Of a DNA stretch of 64,000 nucleotides, positions 42,641 to 52,970 are shown piece after piece. Origin of the DNA: Cafeteria roenbergensis (Eukaryota; Sar; Bigyra; Bicosoecida; Cafeteriaceae); contig VLTN01000070.1 in NCBI GenBank assembly GCA_008330645.1, positions 1 to 64,000 of the forward strand, given 5' to 3'. The position numbers and the translations under genes are program-made. A model generated the notes under the pieces. The model was given only the letters and a program-made list of their open reading frames with translations, made no database searches and was not told where the DNA came from. Within the stretch, counting starts at the first letter, position 1. Every line of letters begins with the position of its first letter.

Positions 42641-45600
42641 ATGGCGAACGTGGTCGGCAACAGCGCCCTCGCCCACAGCGCCGTGCTGGACTGGTCGGCC
42701 GGGCTGGGCGGCGACAACCGCGACATCCCCCTCCCGGACAGCATCTGGGCGGCGCTGATCCTTGGCTCCATGGGCTTGATGCTGCTGCGGGACTGGTGCA
42801 AGTCGACGGACAAGCAGGCATCGCGCTGCGTGCCTCTCGCCCTCAAGGGCGTCTACCGTGTGGTGGCCGTGGCGTTTTGCTTGCTGCTGGCCGCTTCTGT
42901 GTCTCTGTACCTCTTTGAGGAGTGGTACAAGTCCGCCTTTCCCTCGCTTCAGCTGGCTGGGCTGGGAGTTGAAACTGTGGTGTTGTTGAGCTTGGCGGGC
43001 CTGCGCATGGCCGCGCTCGAGGGCGTGTTCGCCCTGTTGGGATTTTACTTCTCCCAAGCCTCTGTGATTAGCGTGCGCGTCTCAGCCGCGGTCATCCCAG
43101 CAGGCATCTGGGCTGCAGTTTGCGGCTTGGCGTCGTTCGTGACTTCCGCGCTCGTGGCCTTCAGCGGCGCGCCGGCAGACACCGCCCAGCTCATCCTGGC
43201 CCTCACCATCGCCTGCGCCACCATCGTCGCGTGCGCCGTGGCCCCGTTTTGCTTCGGCGTGGGGAGGCCCTCGCTGCGCGTGTGGGGTCTGGGCGTGGTG
43301 ATCATCCGCTCGCTGCAAGTGCTCGCGCTGCTGCTCGAGGCCCTCGGGCCAGTCAACGACGCACTCCCCTGGATCACCCCGGGGTCTTCGGTGGCGTCCA
43401 CCTGGGGCTTTGTCGTGGACACCGCCTTCCTCGTCTGCATGTCAGGCGGTTTCGCGCTGACGGCGCTGCTGGCGCTCCGCACCGACGTCGTCTTCCTCGG
43501 GCTCTTCCACCGGTCGCTCGAGTACCAGGCCGCCATGATCGACGGCGTCGGCGAGAACCCCTTCGGCCTGACGTCCCCCCGGCTGGGCTGCACGCAGTGG
43601 TGCGGCGCTCTGTGCTGCGCCTGCGGAAGCATTGATGCAGCATCGGTCCCGTACGCCTTCGCGTACGGGCCCGCCCTCTCCCCGTTTGAGGGCCGTGGAC
43701 TGCGCCCGCCGTACGTGTGCGAGCTCTGCTTCCGGCCGGAGGCATCGAGCCGGGAGGTTTTGCGATTCTACGCGGCTGCCTGCCGCGAGCGGGAGCGAGA
43801 GCGGGCGGCGATATTGCGCGCCGGGATCGGCACGGAGGCGGCCTTGATGCCCTCCAGCACGCGCGACGCGGGGCCGTTTGGCAGGGGTTTGCTTGCGCAG
43901 TCCGCGTCAGACGACGGCGCGGGGTTCCCAGTCGTCGGCGACGACGGCGACGACGACGACGACGACGATGACGACAGCTACGGACACAGCGGCCGTCAGC
44001 ACGCTGACACGCGGGTCAAGGCGCCAGCGGCGGTCAGAGGGCCGCGCCGCGGTGGCGGGCGGCCGGAACGCCGCCTTCCTCGCGCACTTGCGGGAGGCAC
44101 GGCCGCGAGCGGCTCCGCGCGGCGCCGGAATGGCGCTAGCCAGCGCGCGTCCGGCCGGTTTGCCAGGTGGATCGCGGAGCCTGAGGACAGAGCCGCGCTG
44201 AGCGACGACGACAGCGTGCTTGGTGGCCGCGGGTCCAGGGAGCGCCGGGCGGGCAGGGATGCCCGAGCGGGCGGCGGGAGGCGAGGGGCGGGGGCCGGCC
44301 CGGGTCAGGGCAACTTCGGCCCCGCAGGCGGCGGCTTTCGTCGGGGTCAGGGGCGCGGAGGCGGATTCAGGGCGGGAGGGCTCGGCGGCGAGGAGGAGGC
44401 GGAGGGGGCTGAGGAGGACGGCGACGGCTACGGGTACGGGTACGGGTACGGCGCTGACGAGGATGACGACGAGGACGACGAGGACGACGTGCGCGAGGAC
44501 AGGGTGCTGTGGGGGCTGGAGACGCTTCTTTCGCACAGGGGAGGGGGCGGCTGCCGACGGGTCGTTGTCCGCCGCTGCTGCGGCGGCTTCTGCTGCTGGT
44601 GCTGGTGCTGCGGCGGCGGCGGCGGCCAGGGGGGCAGGCCCGGCCACCCCGCCTCCGCTCACGCCGCGTGGGAAGCACAGGCAGGGGCGGCGCTGCTGGG
44701 CGCCGGCGGAGGCGGCCGGCCGGCCACAGCGGCGACCGATCTCTACCAGGGCGCCGCCTTCGCCACCGGAGCCGGATTTGGCCGGCGCGTCGCTCTGTCG
44801 GACTTTAGGCCAGTGTCCGTGTGGGGCCGGCGGGCACTCACTCCGCGCTGCATCGGCTGCGTGTGCCCGTGCGTGCCCCCCCTTCGGGCCCCCGGTCTCG
44901 AGTCGATCATCGGCCGGTCAGCTGTGCATCGTCAGGCGGCAGAGGCGTCGACGTCCTTCGCCGCCGTGCGAATCGCGCGCTCCAGGCGGCTCCTTGCAAA
45001 GGCCTTCACGCGGTCGCGCCACCTGTCCGTGGCTGTGGCAACGCCCGGCGGCGGGCTCGTCGAGCTGGCGCTGGGCACCGTGCCCGAGGCCGACCCCGCC
45101 AGCGAAGTGAAGGCTCTCGACTCGCAGCGGCTGCCGTGGAGCCGGAAGGAGTCACTGCGTCTCTCATTCTGCGAGTTCAGGGGCGGGCTGGCGATGGAGT
45201 CGATTCTCCGCATCATCGGCGCCAGCGGCCACCGCGTGCTCGACCTCGCGCGCCTCCGACACACGCTGCCCATCCACGCTGGTGACTGCAGCGTCGTGTT
45301 CGCGGGCTGGTACGCCTCCACCCCCGTGGTCTCCAAGGCGCACTTCGACGGCTTCGGCAAGTTGGCCAGGGAGTGTGCCGTCGCGACGGCCCTGCCGCGG
45401 AGCCCGCGGCTCTGCCGCTTCGTCGGGCAGGTGCTGGTGCCGCCGACGTTCCTCCTGGTGTATGAGCGCGAGCATTTCGGCAGCGCCAGCCAGCTGCTGG
45501 AGCGGGTGGCCAGGGCGCGACGGGCTCTCATGGCCGCGCGTGGGGCAGTGAGGCTGCGGATGGGAAGGATCTCGGACCGGGATAGCAGAGCTGGGCAGGC

Positions 45601-46021
45601 GCAGGGGGCAGAGCCGCTTGCGGTCGCTGCCACAGCGGCCGCTGCTGCGGCTGCTGGGGGCGGTGGGGGGGAGCGGCAGGAGCGGCAGGAGCGGCGGCCC
45701 GGCCTCGGAGCCCGTGCGTCGGCAGAGCTGGCTGCGGCAGAGCCGGTTCTGTTCCCGTGGCGGGACAACATCAGGGGCAACCCGATCGACTGCTCGTTCG
45801 GCGGCAACGCTGCCACGGTGCCCGACTGGTTGCTCGGCGTTGCGGCCTGGCTCGAGGAGCAGGGCGTGCCGGCGACGGCCGAGGAGGAGGAGGAGGCTGA
45901 GGAGGACGGCGGGGCAGCTGGGGGCGCGGGCAGCGGCGACGGCTACGGCTTAGGAACCGGCGCCCTGACCAGCAGCAGCGCCTCGGAAGCGTCGGAGGAG
46001 GAGGATGGGGACGAGGGCCAA

Positions 46022-46053
<32 letters not shown>

Positions 46054-47746
46054 AGAGGACGATGAGGAGGAGGCGGAGGAGGAGGAGGAGGAGGAGGACG
46101 GCGCCTCGGATGCGCGGCAGGGAAGTCTCCACGCGGGCCAGGAGAGCGCGCCTGCGGCCTGCGGGAAGGGTCGCCGAAAGCGCGGCGGCAGCGTGAAACC
46201 GCAGGCCCGGCCGTCCTCCGCAGCGGCGGCGGCAGCAGCGGCGGGGGGCGGTGCTCCTTTCACAGCGGAGGCGGACGAGGCCGAGGCCGCGGCAGCTGCC
46301 GCTGCTGTCGCTGAAGCCGACGCGGCCGCTCACAGGAGGGCGCAGCGGTCCGGGCTTTGGTCAGGGGGACTCGGCGCGCTCCAGGCGGCGGCTCTCACCG
46401 CCGAGGTGGTTGCAGCGTTGGCCAGGCGGGGCGGGCGGGCGCGCGCCGACCCGAGGCAAAGGCGGTCGGTGTGGCGCCGACGGGCGGTTTCGGGCCCAGC
46501 GGTTTCGTCGTGGAGGTCCGCTTCGGAGCTCAGCGCCACGGTGCGCGGGCCACCGCCCGGCACAGGCGCAGCGGCAGCAGCGGCGGGTGCAGGTGGCTAC
46601 GGCGCTCTGGCAGATGGCGCTGCCAGCTCCTCCACCGGCGGCGCAGCCAGGCCGCTCTGCAGGCAGCTGCTGAGCGAGACGGAGTCGCTCATTCTGGAGG
46701 ACCTGCGCCTCGCCATCGCGCTGTCGTGGCCGGTGCGAGCTCGCCTGGCCGCGGACCTGGCGGAGGGGCTCGCCGTGATGCACGCGGCCACGGCCCCCGC
46801 GGCGTGGGGGCCTTCCATGGGGGGGCAGCCCTTCGTCCACCGGGACGTCAAGCCCTGCAATCTCTTCGTCAGCTCTGCTCTGCGCGGGTGCCTCGGGGAC
46901 TTTGGCGAGGCGCGTGCGCTGGCCCGGTCAGAGGCGCTCACCGCCACCAACGCTGAACTGAGCGAGGCGTTGAACCACCAAACGGTGGGCGTGGGCTCCC
47001 GCCAATTCATGCCCCCCGAGCTCGAGGACCCCGCCCGGACGGTGCTCCCTGCAGGCATATACCGGCCCAAGAAGCCGACGTCCGTGTGGCTCGAGCTGGA
47101 CTGGTACGTCCCGTGGACGCAGCCGGAGTTCGCTGCCTCCATCGCGGCTTCCACAACCGACAGCGCCACGCCCAGGGACGGCACGACGGCGGTTTCACCG
47201 GGGCCTGCAGGGTCCGGCATCTTGTCACCAGCCGCGGCGGCGGCTGCGTCAGCGGCGGCCGGCGGGGGTGCCGCCTTGCCGAGCGCCCCAGGCTCCGCCC
47301 GCCCCGCTGCGGCCGCCTCAACCAGCCTCATCGGCTCTGCCCCGAACGCCACGACGTACGGCACAGCTGGTGAGCCCGCCGCCGCACCTGCTGGAGCCGC
47401 CAGTGCCGCTTCTGCCGCCAGTGCTGCTTCTGCCGCTTCTGCTGCCAGTACCGCTTCTGCCGCGAGTGACGGGTCCCAGAGCAAGTACTCTGCGCTCGAC
47501 ATCGGGACGGCGGTGGACATTTGGCCGATGGGAATCACCATTGGGCAGCTGGTGGGCAACGGCCCGGAACCAAGCCTGTCGCCTCCGCGAGGCTGCCACC
47601 CATCGGTGGCTCGGCTGATGCGAAGCTGCTTGCAGGCCAAGCCGCAGCTCCGGCCCAGCGCCAAGGAGGTGGCCGATGAGATGGCAGCCCTCGCCGAGGC
47701 AGGGTCGGCTTGCTTGGGCGTGCGGCACTGCGGCGCGCGCGACTGA
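42641..47746 (+). CDS. Seven-TM protein fused to a TKL-like protein kinase
   Basis: Receptor-like protein of 1701 codons. About seven hydrophobic spans lie in the first 280 residues (WAALILGSMGLMLL; VVAVAFCLLLAASVSLYLF; AVCGLASFVTSALVAF; LILALTIACATIVACAV; VIIRSLQVLALLLEALG; FLVCMSGGFALTALLAL). A Cys-bearing segment (GALCCACGS; YVCELCFRPEA) and a long Asp- and Gly-rich linker follow. The kinase N-lobe reads CSVVFAGWYASTPVVSKAHF with the likely ATP-binding lysine at about 899, and FLLVYEREHFGSA. An insert of over 400 residues with poly-Asp/Glu runs separates it from the C-lobe: VHRDVKPCNLF (about 1398), GDFGEARAL (about 1419), MPPELED, then a second insert before VDIWPMGITIGQL. HRD, DFG and the metal-binding Asn are present, so activity is plausible. 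A Cys-rich stretch near 44540-44640 may hide a frame problem or intron. Oomycetes have seven-TM/TKL fusions; orthology is untested. Confidence 0.85.
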
Positions 47747-48205
47747 TGCCTAGCCTCAGTGATTCGGCTCCTTGTCGCCACGGCACCGCGCCCACTGTGA
47801 TTGGTAGCCGCTCGCTTGGTTAGTGTGACTATTGGCATCGGTGAAGCCAGGCCTAGTTTCAGACCACTTGCGCGAACGCCCTTGCACTCCAAGGCGCGCC
47901 TCGCGCAGCTGGGCGGGGGGGGCCGTCGCGGGCGGGGTGGGGCTGAGGCGCAGCCGCCAGCTCACGCCGCAGGCACAGGCCGCCAGCTCACGCCGCAAGC
48001 ACAGGCCGCCAGCTCACGCCGCAAGCACAGGCCGCCAGCTCACGCCGCAAGCACAGGCAGGCACATGGCAGATCGTTCTAGGGCCCGTTGGAATTCACTC
48101 CCCCTTCTCCCCCCCCCCCCCCCTCGCCGCACACTCTCCCACTGCCTCCCTGCGCGTTCCCGCAGCAGCCTTCCCAGCCACGCCCTGCCGAATAGACATG
48201 CCGGA
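47747..48205. other. Convergent 3' gap with tandem repeat and poly-C
   Basis: Gap between the seven-TM kinase and Mpo1-like stop codons. It holds four 26-bp tandem units (47953-48056) and a run of C at about 48108-48122. No gene was recognised. Confidence 0.5.
47953..48056. repeat. Four 26-bp tandem copies
   Basis: Units start at 47953, 47979, 48005 and 48031; copies 2-4 are identical and copy 1 differs at one base. There are no spacers, so it is not a CRISPR array. Confidence 0.95.
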
Positions 48206-49224
48206 TCAGAGGCTGAGGGCCGAGGAGCCGAACTGGTAGAGCATGACGAAGTCCGAGGCCAGGCTGTAGGAGGGGTAGATGAAGGTGGCGGGGCGGTTTC
48301 CCTCGATGAAGAAGTGGCCCACCCAGGCGAACCCGTAGCCGCAGAGCATGATGAGGAAGGGCACGTACAGCTTGCCGGTGGTGCGCCAGGAGAGGAGGAC
48401 GAAGGCGGAGACGACGGCGGCGGCCTCGGCGGCCCCGTTGGGCAGGAACCTGGTGTACGGGAAAACTCCGAAGCCGAGAGCGAGGGCGCTGGCCATGGCG
48501 AGCGCGGCGCCGGGGTACATGGCGAGGAGCAGAATGACGAGGCCGGTGCCTGCGAAGTGCATCTGCTTGTTCTGGGGGTTGGCGTGGTCCGTCAGGTAGT
48601 TCTGCTCGTAGAACTCCCAAAAGCTGCCGTGCGGCTTGGCGTCGGAGGCGCCCGGGAGGCCAAGCGCCGGCTGCGGGCACGAGGAGGGGGGTGGAATAGC
48701 GGGCGAAGCAGGCGGGAGTCGCTGGGGGTCGGGGAGAGTGAGAGCCACGGGGCCTTGGCCTGCGAGACTTGGATTGCAACCGTGGTCGCGCCCCGCCCGA
48801 TTCCGTGCCGTCGCACCCCGCGTAGCCATCGCAGCCAGTGCGCGGCACGCCCCCGGCAGCAGCGCTCAGGCGCCTAGGGTGACGGGCGATGGACGGGCGG
48901 CAGACGCGCGGCAGACCCGAGGGCGCGGATCCGCTGTTGCAGCGGGCGCGCGGCGCCCCTCGTCCGCCAGCGCAGCCCAGCCGACGGCCAGGACGCCAGC
49001 GCCCGCCCTCCCAGCAGCGGCGTCCGACGCGCCACGTGCCACCCTTGCCGGGGCAGGCCGCCTGGGCTCACCACTGCCTGGTCCGCTGCCGCGTACAGCA
49101 CGGCGCCAAGCGCCGCCACGAGCGCAGCCGCGAAGACGCTGTCCATCACGGAGCCACCATCGCTGCTCTTCTTGTCCTTGTCCGTGCCGGGGAAGCCGCG
49201 CGGGGACACCGGCGAGTGGCTCAT
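48206..49224 (-). CDS. Mpo1-like (DUF962) membrane dioxygenase
   Basis: ER membrane protein of the yeast Mpo1 family, which removes one carbon from 2-hydroxy fatty acids in phytosphingosine breakdown. Proposed exons 49224-49072 and 48670-48206 (205 residues) join in phase 0 with a GTGAGC donor and a pyrimidine-rich acceptor. The second exon has the family hallmarks: SFWEFYEQNYLTDHANPQN, KQMHFAGTGLVIL, and GYGFAWVGHFFIEGNRPATF followed by IYPSYSL. The conserved His residues expected to bind iron (NxxxHF, VGHFF) are present. The first exon gives a short Ser/Lys-rich head and one hydrophobic span (VFAAALVAALGAVLY), unusual for the family. An ATG at 48829 in the open second-exon frame was rejected because that stretch looks like intron. 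Exon 1 membership is likely, not certain. Confidence 0.8.
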
Positions 49225-49317
49225 GGCGGGGCTGCTGCGGCGGGGCGGGCGGGTGGCCGTGACCGGCGGGCAAGCGCGCGTCACAGGGGCGGCGCTGCCG
49301 GCTGCTGGCCGGGACCG

Positions 49318-49326
49318 GGCAGAGCT
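49318..49326 (+). promoter_or_regulatory. Near match (GGCAGAGCT) to the promoter word
   Basis: Eight of nine bases of GGCAGAGCC, in the 262-bp divergent gap between the Mpo1-like and PG-rich genes, 161 bases before the latter's ATG and in its sense direction. Confidence 0.35.
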
Positions 49327-49486
49327 GCGGGCCGATGCCGCGTCGCTCACTGCGGCATCGCAGCAAGTCGGGTGCGCTTGGGCTGCAACGCATTTGAGTC
49401 GCGACGGGCGCCCCCGGCCGCACACGCGCACGGGCTCCGGGCAGCCCCCTTCGCCGGACCTGCGCCCGCGTCCGAGTCTGCAGGAA

Positions 49487-52345
49487 ATGTCCGCCGCTGC
49501 GGGCCACGATCCAGCGGCCAGGCCAGGCCTGGCCAGCGGTGTTGCTGCGCCGGCGGAGCAAGCTCACCCGGCCCCGTCGGCTGAGCCTGGGCCGGCGCCC
49601 AGCCCGATTTCGCGCCCCCGGCCCGCCGCGGTGTCCGCCGCGTCCGAGACGGGCTTCGCGCACATGGCGCCGCTGTCGCCCGACGCCGACGGCGGCCTGC
49701 GCGGGGAGTCCACGCTCACGCTTGAGGAGCCATCGCTCCCGGACTGGCGGGCACCCGGCGCCGGGAGCACGGCCGGCGTGTCGCCGATGCAGGTCCCCGA
49801 CCGCGCGTCCCTGTTCTCCGCCGCAAACGGCGCGGTCGGTCGCCCCGGCGCGCGCGACGGCGCCGTCGCCGCCGACGACTACGGCGACGACTTTCGCGAC
49901 GACGATGACGCCCTGGCCGCCACGGGCGCCAGCGCGGAGGCGGGGGGCGGCCGCAGCGCGTCCCCCTCGAAGCGCAAGAAGAAGCGCAAGCGCAAGGTCA
50001 AGCGCCGGAAGAAGAAGGCCAAGGCGGCGGGCAGCACGGGCGGCCGGTCCGCGTCGCGCAGCCGCGGCCCCTCGAGGGGTTTCGACGCGCCGTCCGCGCA
50101 GAGCGCAACGCTGCCCCCGGTGGCGTACGGCCGACGGGTGCCGTCGTCCCTTGCCGGGGGGGGCCACGCCACGGCGTCCGTGCCGACGCTGCCTCTGGGC
50201 GGCACCGCCCCGGCCGGGCTGGGCTCTCGTCCCAGCACCTCGGCCTCCTCGTCCGTCCTGCCCCGCGGCCGGGCAATGGCCCGCGGGTCGCGCGCGTCGC
50301 GCCCCGGCTCCGTGTCCAGCTCCCGCCACAGCACGGGCAGCCGCGCCATCGCCGGCTACGTGCCGCCAATGTCCGCGTCGGACGTGAGCGGCCCCACGAT
50401 GGAGCGAGCAAAGGAGATGGTGGCGCGCACGGCTTTGCTCAGAGAGGCCGCGAAGGACCCCCTCTTCGTCGAGGCGGCCAAGTGCGTGGGCGTGGCCATC
50501 GACGAGCTGTGGCCCCGCAAGGCGGAGACCTTTCGGCAGACCATGGGGACGCCTCGGTCGAGCCTGAAGGAGCGGAAGCGGTTTCACGACGAGAACCGGA
50601 CGCTGAACATCGCCATCGTGCTGTCCCACCAGGACGCCGCCAAGGCGGAGGCGGACAAGCTGGCCGAGCGACAGCGGCGCATGCGCGAGGGCACGGCAAA
50701 GGACCTGCTAGACCGCGTGGCGCGCGAGCGGGCGCGGATGGAGAAGGCGGTGATGGCACGGGAGCGGCAGCGGCAGGTGGTGGAGCGCGAGAACGAGCGC
50801 CTGCGGCGGGTGCGCCGTGACTACGAAGAGGTGCTGCGGCGTGAGGCCGAGATTCAGGAGCGGCGCGCGGCCCAGTTCAAGGCCCGGCAGGAGGCCGTGG
50901 CGGAGCGCGGTCGCGAGATTGCCAAGAACATGGCCGTGGTTCGGGCCAGGCGCGAGGAGCGCGAGGCGGAGCGGCTGGACGGTATCCGGCGCACGGAGGA
51001 GGCCAAGATGGCACGGAACGCTGAGCTCGCTAGGCGGCACGCGGAGGAGCGGCAGAAGCGCGCGCTTCGAGCCAAGGCCAAGGACCAGCTGCTGGAGGAG
51101 CGGCGGGACGCGGCAATGTCGTCGCAGCTGAAGCGGCGGGAGGAGATGACGAAGCACCTGCAGGCCAAGGAGGCGCTGCTGGCGGCCAAGGAGGCTGAAC
51201 GTCAGGCCGAGGTGCAGCGCATCCGGGACGAGCGATGGGTTGCCGAGGCGCGGGCCAAGGCCAACTCCGAGCGGCTCCGGCGCCAGCAGGCAGCCCGGCG
51301 CGAGGCCAAGGCGTCCCTGACCATGCTGGGCATGGAGAAGCAGGAGATGTTCGGCGAGGTGGACCTGGCAATCGAGAAGGAGCGGCGCGATATCCAGAAG
51401 CGGCGGCTTATGGACGAGGACAAGTGGCGAGAGGTCACGCCGCTGGAGCGGACCGTGATGCCCGGGCCGGGCGAGTACGAGTTCCGGCGGTCGGCCGACC
51501 AGAACATCAGCACCGGCCAGTGGAGGGACCTTCCCCCGCCGGAGGTGCAGCGCCTCATGTCGACCAAGAGCTGGGTGGACCAAACGCCCGGCCCAGGCCA
51601 CTACGGGGCCCCGGACGACAGCCTGACCCGCTCCCGGGCGGGGGGGGCGGCCAAGTTCCACGACGCCAACCCCAAATCCTTCCTCGACTGGGCGGCCCAC
51701 CGGGGCAAGCAGCTGCCCGCCCCCTCAGACTACGGCCGCCCTTCGCTGGTGTCCCCCGAGAGGTCCTTCGCGTTCAGCAAGCACTCCCCCCAGGGCTTCA
51801 TCGAGCACGCTGCCTACCTGGCGCGCGACAGCCCGGGGCCCGGCGGCACGCTCATGTCGGTTAGCACGCCCATCTCCCCGCAGGCGGTGATGGAGCAGCA
51901 GCGGCCGGCCACCACGGGCGGGGCCGGCATGCGAAGGGCGGTGTCCTTCACGGCCGTGCCGGCACCCTCGTCGCCCATCCCGCGCGGCTCTGCCCGCGCC
52001 TCCACCAGCAGGAAGCGGCCCGCCACCACGGGCGGCGCCCTCGTGAGGGCCGTGTCCAGCGCGGAGCTTCGCTCAAGCCAGGGCACGCAGCTCGTCCGGC
52101 GCCGCTCGGAGCGCGAGATGCAGTCGGAGCTGGGCACGGCGTCTCGCATGAAGGGCCTGGGGGCGTCGGCCAAGTTCGGGCCATCTCTCGGCACGGTCAG
52201 CAAGCAGCTCGAGGTGCTTGTGTCGGAGGTGGCCGAGGAGGAGGACGACGAGGACGAGGAGCTGGATGAAGTGGACGCCGAGCTCATCGCCGCGGCGACG
52301 CGTGATGCCTCTGGGGACGCCCTGACAGCCGTGGCGGACGTGTGA
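49487..52345 (+). CDS. Coiled-coil protein with PG-rich (SHIPPO/STPGR) motifs
   Basis: Probably a flagellar or microtubule-associated protein; 952 residues, no intron seen. The first 300 residues are low complexity with a strongly basic patch (KRKKKRKRKVKRRKKK, about 165-180). A long Arg/Glu-rich coiled coil follows, about residues 365-650 (RARMEKAVMARERQRQ; AERGREIAKNMAVVRARREE). Three PG-rich repeats lie after it: VMPGPGEYEF (about 658), TPGPGHYG (about 700) and SPGPGG (about 781), the signature of sperm-tail/ciliary STPGR proteins. A duplicated KRPATTGG/QRPATTGG motif and an acidic C-terminus complete it. The ATG at 49487 was preferred to an earlier one at 49223, which overlaps the divergent Mpo1-like start. 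Confidence 0.78.
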   Translation: MSAAAGHDPAARPGLASGVAAPAEQAHPAPSAEPGPAPSPISRPRPAAVSAASETGFAHMAPLSPDADGGLRGESTLTLEEPSLPDWRAPGAGSTAGVSPMQVPDRASLFSAANGAVGRPGARDGAVAADDYGDDFRDDDDALAATGASAEAGGGRSASPSKRKKKRKRKVKRRKKKAKAAGSTGGRSASRSRGPSRGFDAPSAQSATLPPVAYGRRVPSSLAGGGHATASVPTLPLGGTAPAGLGSRPSTSASSSVLPRGRAMARGSRASRPGSVSSSRHSTGSRAIAGYVPPMSASDVSGPTMERAKEMVARTALLREAAKDPLFVEAAKCVGVAIDELWPRKAETFRQTMGTPRSSLKERKRFHDENRTLNIAIVLSHQDAAKAEADKLAERQRRMREGTAKDLLDRVARERARMEKAVMARERQRQVVERENERLRRVRRDYEEVLRREAEIQERRAAQFKARQEAVAERGREIAKNMAVVRARREEREAERLDGIRRTEEAKMARNAELARRHAEERQKRALRAKAKDQLLEERRDAAMSSQLKRREEMTKHLQAKEALLAAKEAERQAEVQRIRDERWVAEARAKANSERLRRQQAARREAKASLTMLGMEKQEMFGEVDLAIEKERRDIQKRRLMDEDKWREVTPLERTVMPGPGEYEFRRSADQNISTGQWRDLPPPEVQRLMSTKSWVDQTPGPGHYGAPDDSLTRSRAGGAAKFHDANPKSFLDWAAHRGKQLPAPSDYGRPSLVSPERSFAFSKHSPQGFIEHAAYLARDSPGPGGTLMSVSTPISPQAVMEQQRPATTGGAGMRRAVSFTAVPAPSSPIPRGSARASTSRKRPATTGGALVRAVSSAELRSSQGTQLVRRRSEREMQSELGTASRMKGLGASAKFGPSLGTVSKQLEVLVSEVAEEEDDEDEELDEVDAELIAAATRDASGDALTAVADV

Positions 52346-52970
52346 GTGGCCGCCCCCGCCACCCCCCGCCCCCACCCGCGGCGCGCAGGCCGGCGTGGCC
52401 GCAACCCCACTCCTCCGCGCTCCTGGTTCGCCCCCTGTCCCACCTCCCGCGTGCGCGCGTTGTCTGTGTGCTTGGCTTTGTGTGCTTGTCTGCGTGTGCT
52501 GTGGGCTGCATGCTGGTTTGCGCAATCGGGTTTCGCTCTCGGCTCAAACGCTGCATTGGCCGGGCGAGCCCGCCCCCATCGCCACATGCGCGGTGGCATG
52601 CCCCACCCCGTCGGATGCTCGCCACCGATGCTGCAGGGAACACTGCTGCTTTGCCGTTTGGCAGCGCTCTGACGTGCTCCGCACGCGCGCCGAGCCGGTT
52701 CTGCTGAGGCCGACGGCTCCCGCATCGCCGATGCACCCCGCCGCTCGCTCAGCAGGGGCGCAACGACCAACTCGGCCGAGCGGCCTGCCGCAGGCCGCGC
52801 GGCGCCCAGTCCCACGCTGCGCCAAGGCGGGTGCAGCCGCCGAGCGCATCCGTCCCCTTGCGGACGCTGGCAGAGCCGGGCAGCGCCTCCCGGACGATCG
52901 CCTCGCGAGCCGGACAAGCCGCTCCGCTGCGCGGCCGGCGCGGCCCCTGCGCACCGCCAGGCCAAGCGAA
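52346..52970. other. Tandem intergenic gap, PG-rich to b5-reductase-like
   Basis: Contains the 3' flank of the PG-rich gene, a stretch rich in TGTGTG/TGTGCT near 52460-52505, and the promoter of the reductase-like gene with an exact GGCAGAGCC. No gene was recognised. Confidence 0.5.
52869..52877 (+). promoter_or_regulatory. GGCAGAGCC promoter word before the b5-reductase-like gene
   Basis: Exact match 94 bases before the ATG at 52971, sense direction, in a one-way promoter. Confidence 0.5.

Noticed and set aside
47953-48056. CRISPR-like array
   Set aside because: The 26-bp units are directly adjacent with no spacers, and this is eukaryotic DNA.
48690-48829. ATG at 48829 as the start of the Mpo1-like gene
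   Set aside because: The stretch between this ATG and 48671 ends in a strong pyrimidine tract plus CAG and reads like intron; the upstream exon joins in phase.
49172-49486. Earlier in-frame starts for the PG-rich coiled-coil gene
   Set aside because: They would overlap the divergent Mpo1-like first exon, and the encoded residues lack coding character; the ATG at 49487 leaves a normal divergent gap.
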